Shown piece by piece: positions 7,404 to 15,454 of a DNA stretch of 30,512 bases (positions within the stretch are counted from its first letter, which is position 1; each line of letters opens with the position of its first letter). The notes under the pieces were generated by a model. It was not told where the DNA came from. It searched no databases and saw only the letters and a program-made list of their open reading frames with translations. This DNA comes from PHBD01 sp964578535 (lineage in GTDB: Bacteria > Desulfobacterota > Syntrophia > Syntrophales > PHBD01): assembly GCA_964578535.1 (NCBI GenBank), contig CAZODI010000040.1, positions 1-30,512 of the forward strand, written 5' to 3'. The position numbers and the translations under genes were made by a program.

Positions 7404-8908
7404 GCGGCGCCTCCCTCCTCGGGTATCTCCACCCGGACGGTTGTTCCCCGGCCGGGGGCGGAAGTGATATCGATGGTTCCGCCCAGGGATGCCACCCGTT
7501 CCTGCATGCTCAAAAGGCCGATCCCCCTGGGCCTTCCGCCGGGAAGGCCTTCCGCGGCCGTTTCGAATCCCAAACCGTCGTCCCGGATAACCAGAATCGT
7601 TTTCGGGTAGCTGTGGGTCAGGAGGATCTTTACGTTTTTCGCCTGGGCGTGCTTGGCGATATTGGTGAGGGACTCCTGGAAGATCCTGTACAGGACGATC
7701 TCGGCCGCTCCGCCGAGGCGGCGCTTGAATCCTGTAGCCTGGAACTGGATGTCCAGGCCCTCGCGATGGCTGAGGAAATCCTGGATATGCCATTCGAGGG
7801 TCGGAATGAGACCCATGTGATCCAGCAGGTCCGGCCTCAGGCGGGCAGTGGTCTTCCGGACCTGGTCGGCCAGTTGCTCCACCCGGCGTACAAGTGTCCG
7901 GCACCGCTCCTTCCTGTCTCCGCCGCTGTCACCGAGGGAGGTCTCCAGCGCCTCCAGGCCGAAATGCAGGGACGTGAGAGACTGGCCGAACTCGTCGTGG
8001 AGATCCGCCGCGAGACGCCGGCTTTCCTCTTCCATGACGTCGATCAGGCGCCGGGACAGGAGATGGATTTTCTCCTCTGCTTCCTTGCGGCTTGTGATGT
8101 CGATGACAATGGCCACGACGGCAGGCCTCCCCTGATAGATGGCGGGGCTGGCCCAGAGCTCGACCCAGATGATCGAACCATCCTTTTGGAGCGCCCGGAA
8201 GATGTACTGGGCAGGTGAGAAGGAGATTTTCTGGCGTTTGATCCCCCTCTTTTTTACCATGTCCCGATCCGCCGGATGAATCACTTCCCAGAACTGCCTG
8301 CCGATGATTTCGTCGGCGGAATCGTAACCCAGCATATCGACGAGCCGCTGGTTCACGTATTGGAAGATCCCGTTCTGATGAACGTTGATCCCGGCGATGG
8401 AGTTTTCCACTACGGTTCGATACTTCTCCTCGGACTCCTGGAGCTCTCGCTCGGCCCGTTTTCTGTCCGTCACGTCCACGACAAATCCCTCGTATCCCTC
8501 GGGTTCTCCCTGCTTGTTCCGCCGGATTGCCGAGGTGATGTGGACGTCGATGACGGTCCCGTCCTTCCGTCGCATCTCCGTTTCGAATTCCCGGACGGAA
8601 CCGTGCCGGCCCATTACCTCCTTGAACCGGAGGCGGCTTTTCGGATCCGTATACAAGGACTTCGTCGAGTCGAGACCGATCATCTCTTCCCGGGAATCGT
8701 ATCCGAGCATGCGGACACCCGCGTCGTTGATGTCGAGGATAATCCCGTCGAGGTCGGTCAGGTTGACCATGGCCGGAGAGCGTTCAAAAAGATGGCGGTA
8801 CTTCCGTTCCGACTCGCGGAGGGCTTTCAGTTCCCGCCGGCAGGCCTTCAGCTTTTCTTCCAGCCCGGCAATCCGATCCTCTGCAGACGGCTCAATCGCA
8901 GAATTCAT
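7400..8908 (-). CDS. Soluble two-PAS sensor histidine kinase, NarL-partner type
   Basis: A 502-residue kinase without membrane segments, so probably a cytoplasmic sensor. Order: coiled coil (about 8-38), PAS 1 (about 36-150), PAS 2 (about 160-275), each ending in a linker of the type DVTDRK or DITSRK, then the HisKA_3 dimerisation helix with phospho-acceptor H304 in LAADLHDEFGQ, and a HATPase_c domain with N416 in ESLTNIAKHA, DDGLGF (443-448) and RGIGLLSM. No heme- or metal-binding motif is evident in the PAS domains, so the signal is open: a ligand, redox or oxygen. AGGAAAGG precedes ATG 8908. The gene overlaps its response regulator by 4 bp, a standard cognate pair. Confidence 0.93.
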   Translation of the reverse strand: MNSAIEPSAEDRIAGLEEKLKACRRELKALRESERKYRHLFERSPAMVNLTDLDGIILDINDAGVRMLGYDSREEMIGLDSTKSLYTDPKSRLRFKEVMGRHGSVREFETEMRRKDGTVIDVHITSAIRRNKQGEPEGYEGFVVDVTDRKRAERELQESEEKYRTVVENSIAGINVHQNGIFQYVNQRLVDMLGYDSADEIIGRQFWEVIHPADRDMVKKRGIKRQKISFSPAQYIFRALQKDGSIIWVELWASPAIYQGRPAVVAIVIDITSRKEAEEKIHLLSRRLIDVMEEESRRLAADLHDEFGQSLTSLHFGLEALETSLGDSGGDRKERCRTLVRRVEQLADQVRKTTARLRPDLLDHMGLIPTLEWHIQDFLSHREGLDIQFQATGFKRRLGGAAEIVLYRIFQESLTNIAKHAQAKNVKILLTHSYPKTILVIRDDGLGFETAAEGLPGGRPRGIGLLSMQERVASLGGTIDITSAPGRGTTVRVEIPEEGGAA

Positions 8909-9031
8909 GACAAATGACCTTTCCTGTTTGTTGCATCCCGGGTCGAGGGGGTTTCATTCCCGCACCGCTCGCATTTTTCCTTGTGTCATACAATCGGGCC
9001 GAATCCGGGAACCGTTCACGCAAAGGATGGT

Positions 9032-10633
9032 TTATCGGATAGTGAATGTGCCCTCTCCGAAGGGTTTCCCGTCGACGAGAATGACGACCCGATATCTTCC
9101 GCCGGGCCATCGGCCGGGTTCATCCCACCCCCAGCTGTGGCTGACCCAGGCGGTCCTCCAGTCCTTGCGGACGGTGAATGGAAGCTCGGCCTCTCCACGG
9201 AGGTTTCCGTCCGGATTCAGGTATTGCCAGCGGAAGGTGTAGAGTCGATTGGTGTCCTGCCACAGGCCGTTCTCCATGTCTACCTGGCACCAGATATATC
9301 TGGACGAATCCCGCGGGAATTCCGATGCATAACGGCGCTCGTCCATGGGTACGTGGGTTGTCCCTCCCTCGTAGAAGCGGATTCCCAGCAGGTGGAGAGG
9401 AAGCGTGGCGGTGGTTTCGCTCTGGGGAGAGGCCGTGGCTGCCCGCTCGATGCCGGCGATCCACTCTTCCCGCCAGAAACCCGGTTTTGTCCGGACGACG
9501 ATCCGGTCCCCGGGTCGAACCGTCCGGAAGAAGTCGACGGTGACGGAGACGCGGTCGGTCTCGCCCGGCTGCTGCCAGGAGGGGAAGGCAAGGTAGTATG
9601 TTCGGCTGTCCTTGTTCTTCGTGACGTAGCGGTCCGTCACGGGAACCTCCCGGGCCGTTTCGGTCCCCTGATCCAGGTATCCGTTCGTGACGACGGCTCC
9701 TCCGGTCAGGGCAAGCGGAAATCCTGCAAGGGACAGGATCAGCACGAAGAGAAAAATCCGGTGAGACGATGAGCGCCCCCGGATCCAGCGAAAGACGAGA
9801 TAGAGAAAAACCAGTGCCGCGGGTGCGGAAACGGCCAGGGCATTGAAAATAAGACGGTTGCCGAGGGGTTCGTACTCGTTGAGCCCGACTCCCAGGCTGA
9901 CGGCTCCTCCCAGGATGAGCATGCCGAGGAGCGAAAAAATCAGGACGAGGCTGACGGAAGATACGGGAGGCCTCGGAGCGCCCGGGAAGAGGGATGGCCC
10001 ATAGGAGAGGGGGAGGCCTGCTTCGGCCAGTCCGACGGAAAGGGACACCAGGCCATCCAGGTATTGATCCGCCGGGACGGATGCAAAGTCATCCCCCCTG
10101 AACGGCGACAGGACGATCTGCAAGCCCTTTTTTTTGTCGAAGACGATTTCCCGGACGGGCAATGACAGGGTGAAAAGCTGGTCGATCTTCTGCCGCCGGG
10201 ATGGATCCGCGAGGTAAGAAAGAAAGAGATCACCCCGGTCGGTATCGAAGAAGTAGGCCTTGTCGAAAGAAGGATCGCCCGTCCGGATCTCAGACACCAG
10301 ACCGATTCGCTTCGCGAATCGGTCGTACCAGGCCTCTTTCCGGATTGTCAGTCGAGCCGGACAGGAAGTCTTGATCTGGATGGTCAGGGAAGGGGGGGTG
10401 TTCTTGGAGCCCATGAAATATCGACAGGTGAAGGGGATTCCGCCATGGAGACCTTCCAGGAGGTCTCCTGAAAAAAAGGATTTTCGGGTGATTCTGCCGT
10501 GGAGCTTCTCGGCCAGGGCCTGGAAGGCCTGGCGGCTTCCGGTAAGCTTTCGGCGATAGACAAACAGAAACCCGAGGAGGATGGTGAGGCCGATGAAGAT
10601 TCCAAGTCCGGCGCCGATGAGGGTCTCGATCAT
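9032..10633 (-). CDS. Four-helix membrane protein of unknown function, DUF3592-like region
   Basis: I do not recognise the whole protein. It has 533 residues with hydrophobic helices at about 4-26, 228-250, 262-283 and 293-316. Between helices 1 and 2 lies a soluble domain of about 200 residues. After helix 4 a segment (about 325-385) ending in RPGDRIVVRTKPGF resembles the extracytoplasmic part of DUF3592 proteins. The last 130 residues are beta-rich and end in WPGGRYRVVILVDGKPFGEG, a pattern common in Ig-like accessory domains. GGAG lies 5 bases before ATG 10633. It is transcribed away from the CoA-transferase genes and ends 123 bp before the kinase gene. A cell-envelope role is plausible; no enzyme motif is visible. 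Confidence 0.8.
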   Translation of the reverse strand: MIETLIGAGLGIFIGLTILLGFLFVYRRKLTGSRQAFQALAEKLHGRITRKSFFSGDLLEGLHGGIPFTCRYFMGSKNTPPSLTIQIKTSCPARLTIRKEAWYDRFAKRIGLVSEIRTGDPSFDKAYFFDTDRGDLFLSYLADPSRRQKIDQLFTLSLPVREIVFDKKKGLQIVLSPFRGDDFASVPADQYLDGLVSLSVGLAEAGLPLSYGPSLFPGAPRPPVSSVSLVLIFSLLGMLILGGAVSLGVGLNEYEPLGNRLIFNALAVSAPAALVFLYLVFRWIRGRSSSHRIFLFVLILSLAGFPLALTGGAVVTNGYLDQGTETAREVPVTDRYVTKNKDSRTYYLAFPSWQQPGETDRVSVTVDFFRTVRPGDRIVVRTKPGFWREEWIAGIERAATASPQSETTATLPLHLLGIRFYEGGTTHVPMDERRYASEFPRDSSRYIWCQVDMENGLWQDTNRLYTFRWQYLNPDGNLRGEAELPFTVRKDWRTAWVSHSWGWDEPGRWPGGRYRVVILVDGKPFGEGTFTIR

Positions 10634-10997
10634 GTTGTCTCCGGTCGCTTTGCCTGCCCGGCCGATCCGGATATTCTCCCTGGCCCCGGTATCGAGCAGG
10701 CATGTGTCGATTGCACAGGATCATAGGCGATGTGTTCCATGCCTGTCAAATCAAACGGGCCCGTCGGAAAAGGCAACGGAAAACGGAGCACGGATTCGGC
10801 GGGGTCGGACAAACACGCATCCATGGAAAGGAGATGCAGTATCGCAAATTCAGGGATCCTCCGATATTCATGTTCGGATTCTTTGATAGGAAATACGGTG
10901 AAAATATAGAAACGGCCCGCCCGCCACCGGTACCAACCTTCATTCATCTGTGACAGCGACAGGGTGCATGCCGTTCGGAAAGGAAGGATTCCAACCC
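10634..10997. other. Divergent intergenic region before the CoA-transferase genes
   Basis: The 364 bp between the membrane-protein gene (minus) and the CoA-transferase gene (plus) hold no gene I can support. The right half is AT-richer and contains the promoter candidate at 10883-10910. A 39-codon frame at 10832 has AAAGGAG directly abutting its ATG, with no room for initiation. Confidence 0.5.
10883..10910 (+). promoter_or_regulatory. Candidate sigma70-type promoter for the CoA-transferase operon
   Basis: TTGATA (10883-10888) and TATAGA (10905-10910) are separated by 16 bp, about 90 bp before the chosen start at 10998. It is the best match in this divergent region. Confidence 0.4.
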
Positions 10998-12095
10998 ATG
11001 GGAACATTTTCCTACAGCCATGATGCCCTGGAGAATCTGCGGATTGCCGACACCGCGGTTCTCGATCCCCTGGTCGACATCGAGTCCGCCCGGAAGGCCC
11101 ACCTGGCGAAGGACCATACCAAGCGGGACAAGAGGATGTCCCTGCAGGAGGCCATCGCCGGATTCGTTCAGGACGGCGACATCGCAACGGATTCGGGCTT
11201 CGCCTATGTGCGGACGCCGCATCAGGCATACTTCGAAATGATGCGGCAGGGAAAGAAGGGACTCCATTTCATCGGGTCCCCCAACACCAACCAGAGCTAC
11301 CTGATCAACTACAGCGTATGCGCGTACTCCCACAATTCCTATATCGGTGCGGAGATGCGTGGAAGCGACCGGAACTATTCCCGACAGCTCCTGAACGGCA
11401 AGGTCACGATCCTCTCGGAATGGAGCCATGGATCCATGGCTCAGGGGTTCAAGGCGGCACAGCTCGGCTCCCCCGGCGTCTTCAGCAAGCAGCTCCTGGG
11501 ATCGGACATCCTGAAGTACAATCCCTATGTGAAGACCATGCAGAACCCCATGCGGGCCGATTCCGACCCGGTGACCTTCATCCCCGCCCTGTATCCGGAT
11601 GTGACGATCATCCATGTCCACGCCGCAGACAAGTATGGAAACGCCAGGATTTACGGACCGGCGGTGAACGATGTCGCCCTGGCGGCTTCGGCCCGCAAGG
11701 TCATCATCACGGCCGAAGAGATCGTTCCGGAAATGGATATCCGCTACAACAACCAGGGAGTGGTGATCCCCTTCGTGTACGTGGACGCTGTCGTCGAGCT
11801 GCCCTACGGTGCCGTTCCGGGGAACATGCCGGGCTGCTATTACTGGTCCCGTCAGTGGTGGGAGAAGTTCCTTCGCTGGAGCACGCTGTCTGACGAAAAC
11901 ATAAGGGAATTCCTGGACTACTGGGTAATGGACAGCAGGGATCCCTTCGACTTTGTGGAAAAGCTCGGCGGTGCCAAGTGGGTTGCCCTGTCCCGCCGGC
12001 TGACAAAGACAGCCGAATATAACAACGAGGACGATGGATATGATTTTTCCTACCGGTCTTACACACCCGGGAACGATCCCGGCATCTACTATTGA
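10998..12095 (+). CDS. CoA-transferase subunit A, glutaconate CoA-transferase-like
   Basis: A 365-residue alpha-type subunit of a class I CoA-transferase. These enzymes move CoA between carboxylic acids through a glutamyl-CoA intermediate on the partner subunit. The chain shows the expected alpha/beta layout: a glycine-poor N-terminal third, a central IGSPNTNQ turn, IIHVHAADKYGNARIYG (the HV-AD--GN motif of the family) and ALAASARKVIITAEEIV. Start MGTFSY at 10998 has AAGGAAGGA nine bases upstream; in-frame starts at 10950 and 10968 lack one. It is somewhat longer than the glutaconate enzyme subunit, with an extra tail after about residue 300. Subunit B follows within 14 bp. The acid pair used is unknown; short dicarboxylic or beta-keto acids fit the neighbourhood. 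Confidence 0.88.
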   Translation: MGTFSYSHDALENLRIADTAVLDPLVDIESARKAHLAKDHTKRDKRMSLQEAIAGFVQDGDIATDSGFAYVRTPHQAYFEMMRQGKKGLHFIGSPNTNQSYLINYSVCAYSHNSYIGAEMRGSDRNYSRQLLNGKVTILSEWSHGSMAQGFKAAQLGSPGVFSKQLLGSDILKYNPYVKTMQNPMRADSDPVTFIPALYPDVTIIHVHAADKYGNARIYGPAVNDVALAASARKVIITAEEIVPEMDIRYNNQGVVIPFVYVDAVVELPYGAVPGNMPGCYYWSRQWWEKFLRWSTLSDENIREFLDYWVMDSRDPFDFVEKLGGAKWVALSRRLTKTAEYNNEDDGYDFSYRSYTPGNDPGIYY

Positions 12096-12109
12096 GGAAG
12101 GGGGATGTC

Positions 12110-12898
12110 ATGGAAGCACGGAAGCCCGCTAATCCTCTGGAAATGATCGCATATGTTCTTTCGCTCCAGATCCGGGACCACCAGGTTGTCTATGTCGGAA
12201 CAGGACTGCCCATGGTGGCGGCCATCCTGGCGAGAAAAACCCACGCACCCCACATCACCATGGTCTATGAGTCGGGCGGGCAGGATCCCATCCAGGGAGA
12301 CATGCCGTGGTCCGTCGGGGATCCTTTCACGTGGCGGAAATCCGCGGTGATTCAGGAGATGGCCTATTCCTTCGCCCAGGCTTATAACGGTTATGTCGAT
12401 ATTGCCTTTCTGGGATTCGCCCAGGTCGACATGTACGGAAACGTAAACACCCATCAGATCGGGACGGATTTTCTCCATCCCAAGGTCCGCCTGACCGGTT
12501 CGGGGGGGAACAACGATCTGACTTCTCTCACGGAGAATATCGTTCTCGTGGGACTGCACACGCCGGACAAGTTCCCGCCCAGGGTTGACTTCATCACCAG
12601 CGTGGGGCATCTGAACGGTGGAGAGTCGAGGAAGGAAGCGGGGCTCCTGGGAAATGGGCCCGTGGCGGTGGTGACCAACGCCGGCGTCCTCGATTTTGAG
12701 CCCGTCACCAGGCGCATGCGAGTTCAATCCCTGCAACCCGGGATGACCTTCGAATTCGCACAGATGTGTACCGGGTTCGAGCTTCTGAAACCGGATGGTG
12801 AAATCCCGGCGACACCGGTGCCCGATCCGGATATCCTGGAGATTCTGCGGAACGAGGTGGATCCTCACGGCGTCTTCACGAAGATTCCCGGCCTGTAG
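12110..12898 (+). CDS. CoA-transferase subunit B, catalytic glutamate subunit
   Basis: A 262-residue beta-type subunit pairing with the gene just upstream. The catalytic glutamate of this class is in MVYESGG; counted from the chosen start it is residue 54, the same number as the active glutamate I recall for Acidaminococcus GctB. Further family features are VYVGTGLPMVAAILA near the N-terminus, VDIAFLGFAQVDMYGNVN and GSGGNND. GGGGG lies 5 bases before ATG 12110, and the in-frame TTG at 12092 overlaps the subunit A stop and is less likely. Together the two genes should make a cytosolic hetero-oligomer. It may activate the acid taken up by the permease or recycle acetoacetate from the cleavage enzyme, both inferences from position. 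Confidence 0.88.
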   Translation: MEARKPANPLEMIAYVLSLQIRDHQVVYVGTGLPMVAAILARKTHAPHITMVYESGGQDPIQGDMPWSVGDPFTWRKSAVIQEMAYSFAQAYNGYVDIAFLGFAQVDMYGNVNTHQIGTDFLHPKVRLTGSGGNNDLTSLTENIVLVGLHTPDKFPPRVDFITSVGHLNGGESRKEAGLLGNGPVAVVTNAGVLDFEPVTRRMRVQSLQPGMTFEFAQMCTGFELLKPDGEIPATPVPDPDILEILRNEVDPHGVFTKIPGL

Positions 12899-12935
12899 AA
12901 CCGGTGCTCCGAGGCCCTGAAAGTCTTGAATCCCC

Positions 12936-12964
12936 TTGACAGGGGTGACCATTGACGCTACAAG
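12936..12964 (+). promoter_or_regulatory. Candidate promoter for greA
   Basis: TTGACA (12936-12941) and TACAAG (12959-12964) are spaced by 17 bp, about 55 bp before the greA start. The -35 box sits in the small palindrome CCCC-TTGACA-GGGG, which may also act as a stem after the CoA-transferase genes. Confidence 0.4.
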
Positions 12965-13017
12965 CGAAGCCTCTTGCCGTTGGGAATCAGGGATTCCCCG
13001 GGACAGGGAGGGAGCGC

Positions 13018-13500
13018 ATGGAAAAGGTGCCGATCACCCGGGCCGGGTTCGAAAAGCTGAAGAGGGATCTGGAGCATCTGAGGAACGTGGATCTGCCGGA
13101 AAACGTCCGGGATATTGAAGTGGCCAGGGCGCACGGAGATCTTTCGGAAAACGCAGAATACAAATCAGCCAAGGAGCGTCAGGCTTTTATCCACGCGCGG
13201 ATCAAGGAAGTGGAGCAAAATCTGGCCGCATGCCAGGTCATCGAAGTGAAGGCAGCCGCCGACGGCCGGGCTGTTTTCGGCTGCACCGTGGCCATCGACG
13301 ACCTCAAGAGCGGCGAAACGACCGAATACCGTCTGGTCGGCCCCTTTGAATCGGATATCGCGGAGAACAAGATCTCCGTGACCTCACCTATCGGTCGGGC
13401 CCTCATCAGCCGGAAAATCGGCGAGCAGATCCGGGTTCAGGTTCCGGGCGGGGTTCGGGAGATCGAGATCGCGGACATTTTCCTAGAGCCGGAAGAGTGA
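13018..13500 (+). CDS. greA: Transcription elongation factor GreA
   Basis: A 160-residue Gre factor that enters the RNA polymerase secondary channel and stimulates cleavage of backtracked RNA. The N-terminal coiled coil (about 1-75) carries the tip acidic residues D41 and E44 in ARAHGDLSENAEY, the E. coli GreA numbering exactly. The C-terminal FKBP-like domain (about 80-158) includes TSPIGRALI. Start at 13018 is supported by GGGAGGGAG three bases upstream and by family length; an upstream frame start at 12952 adds 22 residues that do not fit. It is convergent with the atp operon and shares a terminator with it. Confidence 0.96.
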   Translation: MEKVPITRAGFEKLKRDLEHLRNVDLPENVRDIEVARAHGDLSENAEYKSAKERQAFIHARIKEVEQNLAACQVIEVKAAADGRAVFGCTVAIDDLKSGETTEYRLVGPFESDIAENKISVTSPIGRALISRKIGEQIRVQVPGGVREIEIADIFLEPEE

Positions 13501-13527
13501 TCGACGGCTCACATTTCATGAAATAAG

Positions 13528-13557
13528 AAAAGCCGGGAACATCCATTCCCGGCTTTT
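13528..13557. terminator. Bidirectional terminator between greA and atpC
   Basis: AAAAGCCGGGAA (13528-13539) and TTCCCGGCTTTT (13546-13557) are perfect complements around a 6-nt loop. The A and T ends give a T-run in both directions: TTTTCTG on plus, TTTTCTTATTT on minus. It lies 27 bp after greA and 41 bp after atpC, so it can end both transcripts. Confidence 0.9.
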
Positions 13558-13598
13558 CTGCATTCGGATCCGGCCCCGAAGGGCCATACCGGCTCGTT

Positions 13599-14006
13599 TC
13601 AGTTTTTCTCCGCCACGCTCAGGCGGATCAGGGCCTTGTCCAGCGATGCCTTGGCCTTGTCATACTCGGGGTCTTCCTTGGGGAGCTTTGCCATCTTTTC
13701 CTCGGCGAGCTGCTTCGCCCTCTGGGCGCGCTCCTTGTCGATCATGTCCGACCGCTCGGCGCTTTCCACCAGAACCGTCACTTTTGTGGCCGTGACTTCC
13801 ACGTAGCCGTCGGCAACGGCGAAGCTCCGCTTTTTCCCCTCCTGGGTGAGACTCAAGGCTCCGATGTCCACCCCGCTCAGGAGAGCAGCGTGCCCTTTCA
13901 GGACCCCGAACTCTCCCTCCGATCCGGGAACGGTGATTTCTTCCACTTTCCCGTTGAAGACCATCCGCTCGGGGGTGACAATTTCAACCATCAACTCATC
14001 AGCCAT
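13599..14006 (-). CDS. atpC: F1 ATP synthase epsilon subunit
   Basis: A 135-residue epsilon subunit of the F1 central stalk, which couples rotation to catalysis and can inhibit ATP hydrolysis. The N-terminal beta-sandwich starts with VEIVTPERMVFNG and includes GSEGEFGVLKGHA and ADGYVEV, all family hallmarks. The C-terminal two-helix part (about 88-133) is present, so the inhibitory arm is retained. It lies 4 bp after atpD and is the last gene of the atp operon. Confidence 0.96.
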   Translation of the reverse strand: MADELMVEIVTPERMVFNGKVEEITVPGSEGEFGVLKGHAALLSGVDIGALSLTQEGKKRSFAVADGYVEVTATKVTVLVESAERSDMIDKERAQRAKQLAEEKMAKLPKEDPEYDKAKASLDKALIRLSVAEKN

Positions 14007-14010
14007 GGAA

Positions 14011-15420
14011 TTATCCCTCAGACAGTTTCTTCGCCTTCTCGATCACTTCTTCAATGCCGCCGACCATATAGAAGGCCTGCTCAGGCAGGTCGTCGTGCTT
14101 TCCTTCCAGGATCTCCTTGAAACCGCGGACCGTATCCGCCACGGAGACGAACTTGCCGTCCGTACCGGTGAACTGGGCGGCCACGAAGAACGGCTGGGAC
14201 AGGAAGCGCTGAATCTTCCGGGCCCGGCTGACCGTCAGCTTGTCTTCCTCCGACAGTTCGTCCATGCCGAGAATGGCAATGATGTCCTGCAGGTCCTTGT
14301 ACTTCTGCAGGGTAACCTGGACGTTACGGGCCACCTGGTAATGTTCGAGGCCGAGGACGTTGGGGTCCAGGATGCGGGAGGTTGAGTCCAGCGGGTCCAC
14401 GGCGGGGTAGATCCCCAGCTCTGCGATGGGACGGGACAGAACGACGGTTCCGTCGAGATGGGCGAAGGTGGTGGCCGGGGCCGGGTCCGTCAGGTCGTCG
14501 GCCGGAACGTACACGCACTGGACGGCGGTGATGGAACCCTTCGTCGTAGAGGTGATGCGCTCCTGGAGTTCCCCGAGGTCCGTGGCCAGGGTCGGCTGAT
14601 AACCGACGGCCGAGGGCATGCGTCCCAGGAGGGCGGACACCTCGGAGCCTGCCTGGGTGAACCGGAAGATGTTATCGACGAAAAGAAGCACGTCCTGGCC
14701 TTCCACATCGCGGAAGTACTCGGCCGCTGCCAGGGCCGTCAGGGCGACGCGCGCGCGGGCTCCCGGCGGTTCCGTCATCTGGCCGTAGATCAGGGCGGCC
14801 TGCTTGATAACGCCGGACTGCTTCATTTCCAGGTACAGGTCGTTTCCTTCGCGGGTTCGCTCGCCCACGCCTGCGAACACGGAGATGCCGCCGTGGTGCA
14901 TGGCGATGTTGTGGATCATTTCCATCATGACGACGGTCTTGCCCACGCCGGCGCCGCCGAACATCCCCATCTTGCCGCCCCGGGGAAAGGGAACCAGAAG
15001 ATCGATCACCTTGACACCCGTCTCGAGAACGTGAACCGAAGTATCCTGCTCAAGAAACGAGGGCGCTTCCCGGTGGATCGGGGCAAAATTTTTGCCCACG
15101 ATCGGTCCGAGGCCGTCCACGGGTCGGCCGACCACGTTCATGATCCGCCCCAGGCATTCCTGGCCCACGGCTACGGTAATGGGAGCACCCGTATCCTTGA
15201 CCTGCATACCCCGCACGAGTCCGTCGGTGATGTCCATGGCGATGCAGCGGACCACGTTGTCCCCCAGGTGCTGGGCGACCTCGACGATCAGGTTGTCCTC
15301 TTCGTCGTTGATCGCGGGGTTCGTGATGGTGATTGCGTTCATGATGGCTGGCAGCTTTCCCTCCTCGAACTCCACGTCAACCACCGGTCCGATGACCTGT
15401 ACAATGGTTCCGATATTCAT
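14011..15420 (-). CDS. atpD: F1 ATP synthase beta subunit
   Basis: Catalytic subunit, 469 residues, making ATP from ADP and phosphate at the F1 hexamer interface. The Walker A loop GGAGVGKT is at about 155-162, GERTREGND follows, and the Walker B strand leads to LLFVDNIFRFTQAGSE. The late DELSEEDK motif near the gamma-contact region is intact. I take ATG 15420: AAAGGAG ends 6 bases before it but directly abuts the in-frame ATG at 15426. It is 34 bp after atpG and 4 bp before atpC. Confidence 0.97.
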   Translation of the reverse strand: MNIGTIVQVIGPVVDVEFEEGKLPAIMNAITITNPAINDEEDNLIVEVAQHLGDNVVRCIAMDITDGLVRGMQVKDTGAPITVAVGQECLGRIMNVVGRPVDGLGPIVGKNFAPIHREAPSFLEQDTSVHVLETGVKVIDLLVPFPRGGKMGMFGGAGVGKTVVMMEMIHNIAMHHGGISVFAGVGERTREGNDLYLEMKQSGVIKQAALIYGQMTEPPGARARVALTALAAAEYFRDVEGQDVLLFVDNIFRFTQAGSEVSALLGRMPSAVGYQPTLATDLGELQERITSTTKGSITAVQCVYVPADDLTDPAPATTFAHLDGTVVLSRPIAELGIYPAVDPLDSTSRILDPNVLGLEHYQVARNVQVTLQKYKDLQDIIAILGMDELSEEDKLTVSRARKIQRFLSQPFFVAAQFTGTDGKFVSVADTVRGFKEILEGKHDDLPEQAFYMVGGIEEVIEKAKKLSEG

Positions 15421-15454
15421 ACCCATCTCCTTTGATAATGGTTGGCTTTATCGC

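Noticed and set aside
10832..10951. 39-codon plus-strand frame before the CoA-transferase gene
   Set aside because: AAAGGAG abuts the ATG with no spacing, the promoter candidate lies inside it, and the product has no recognisable character.
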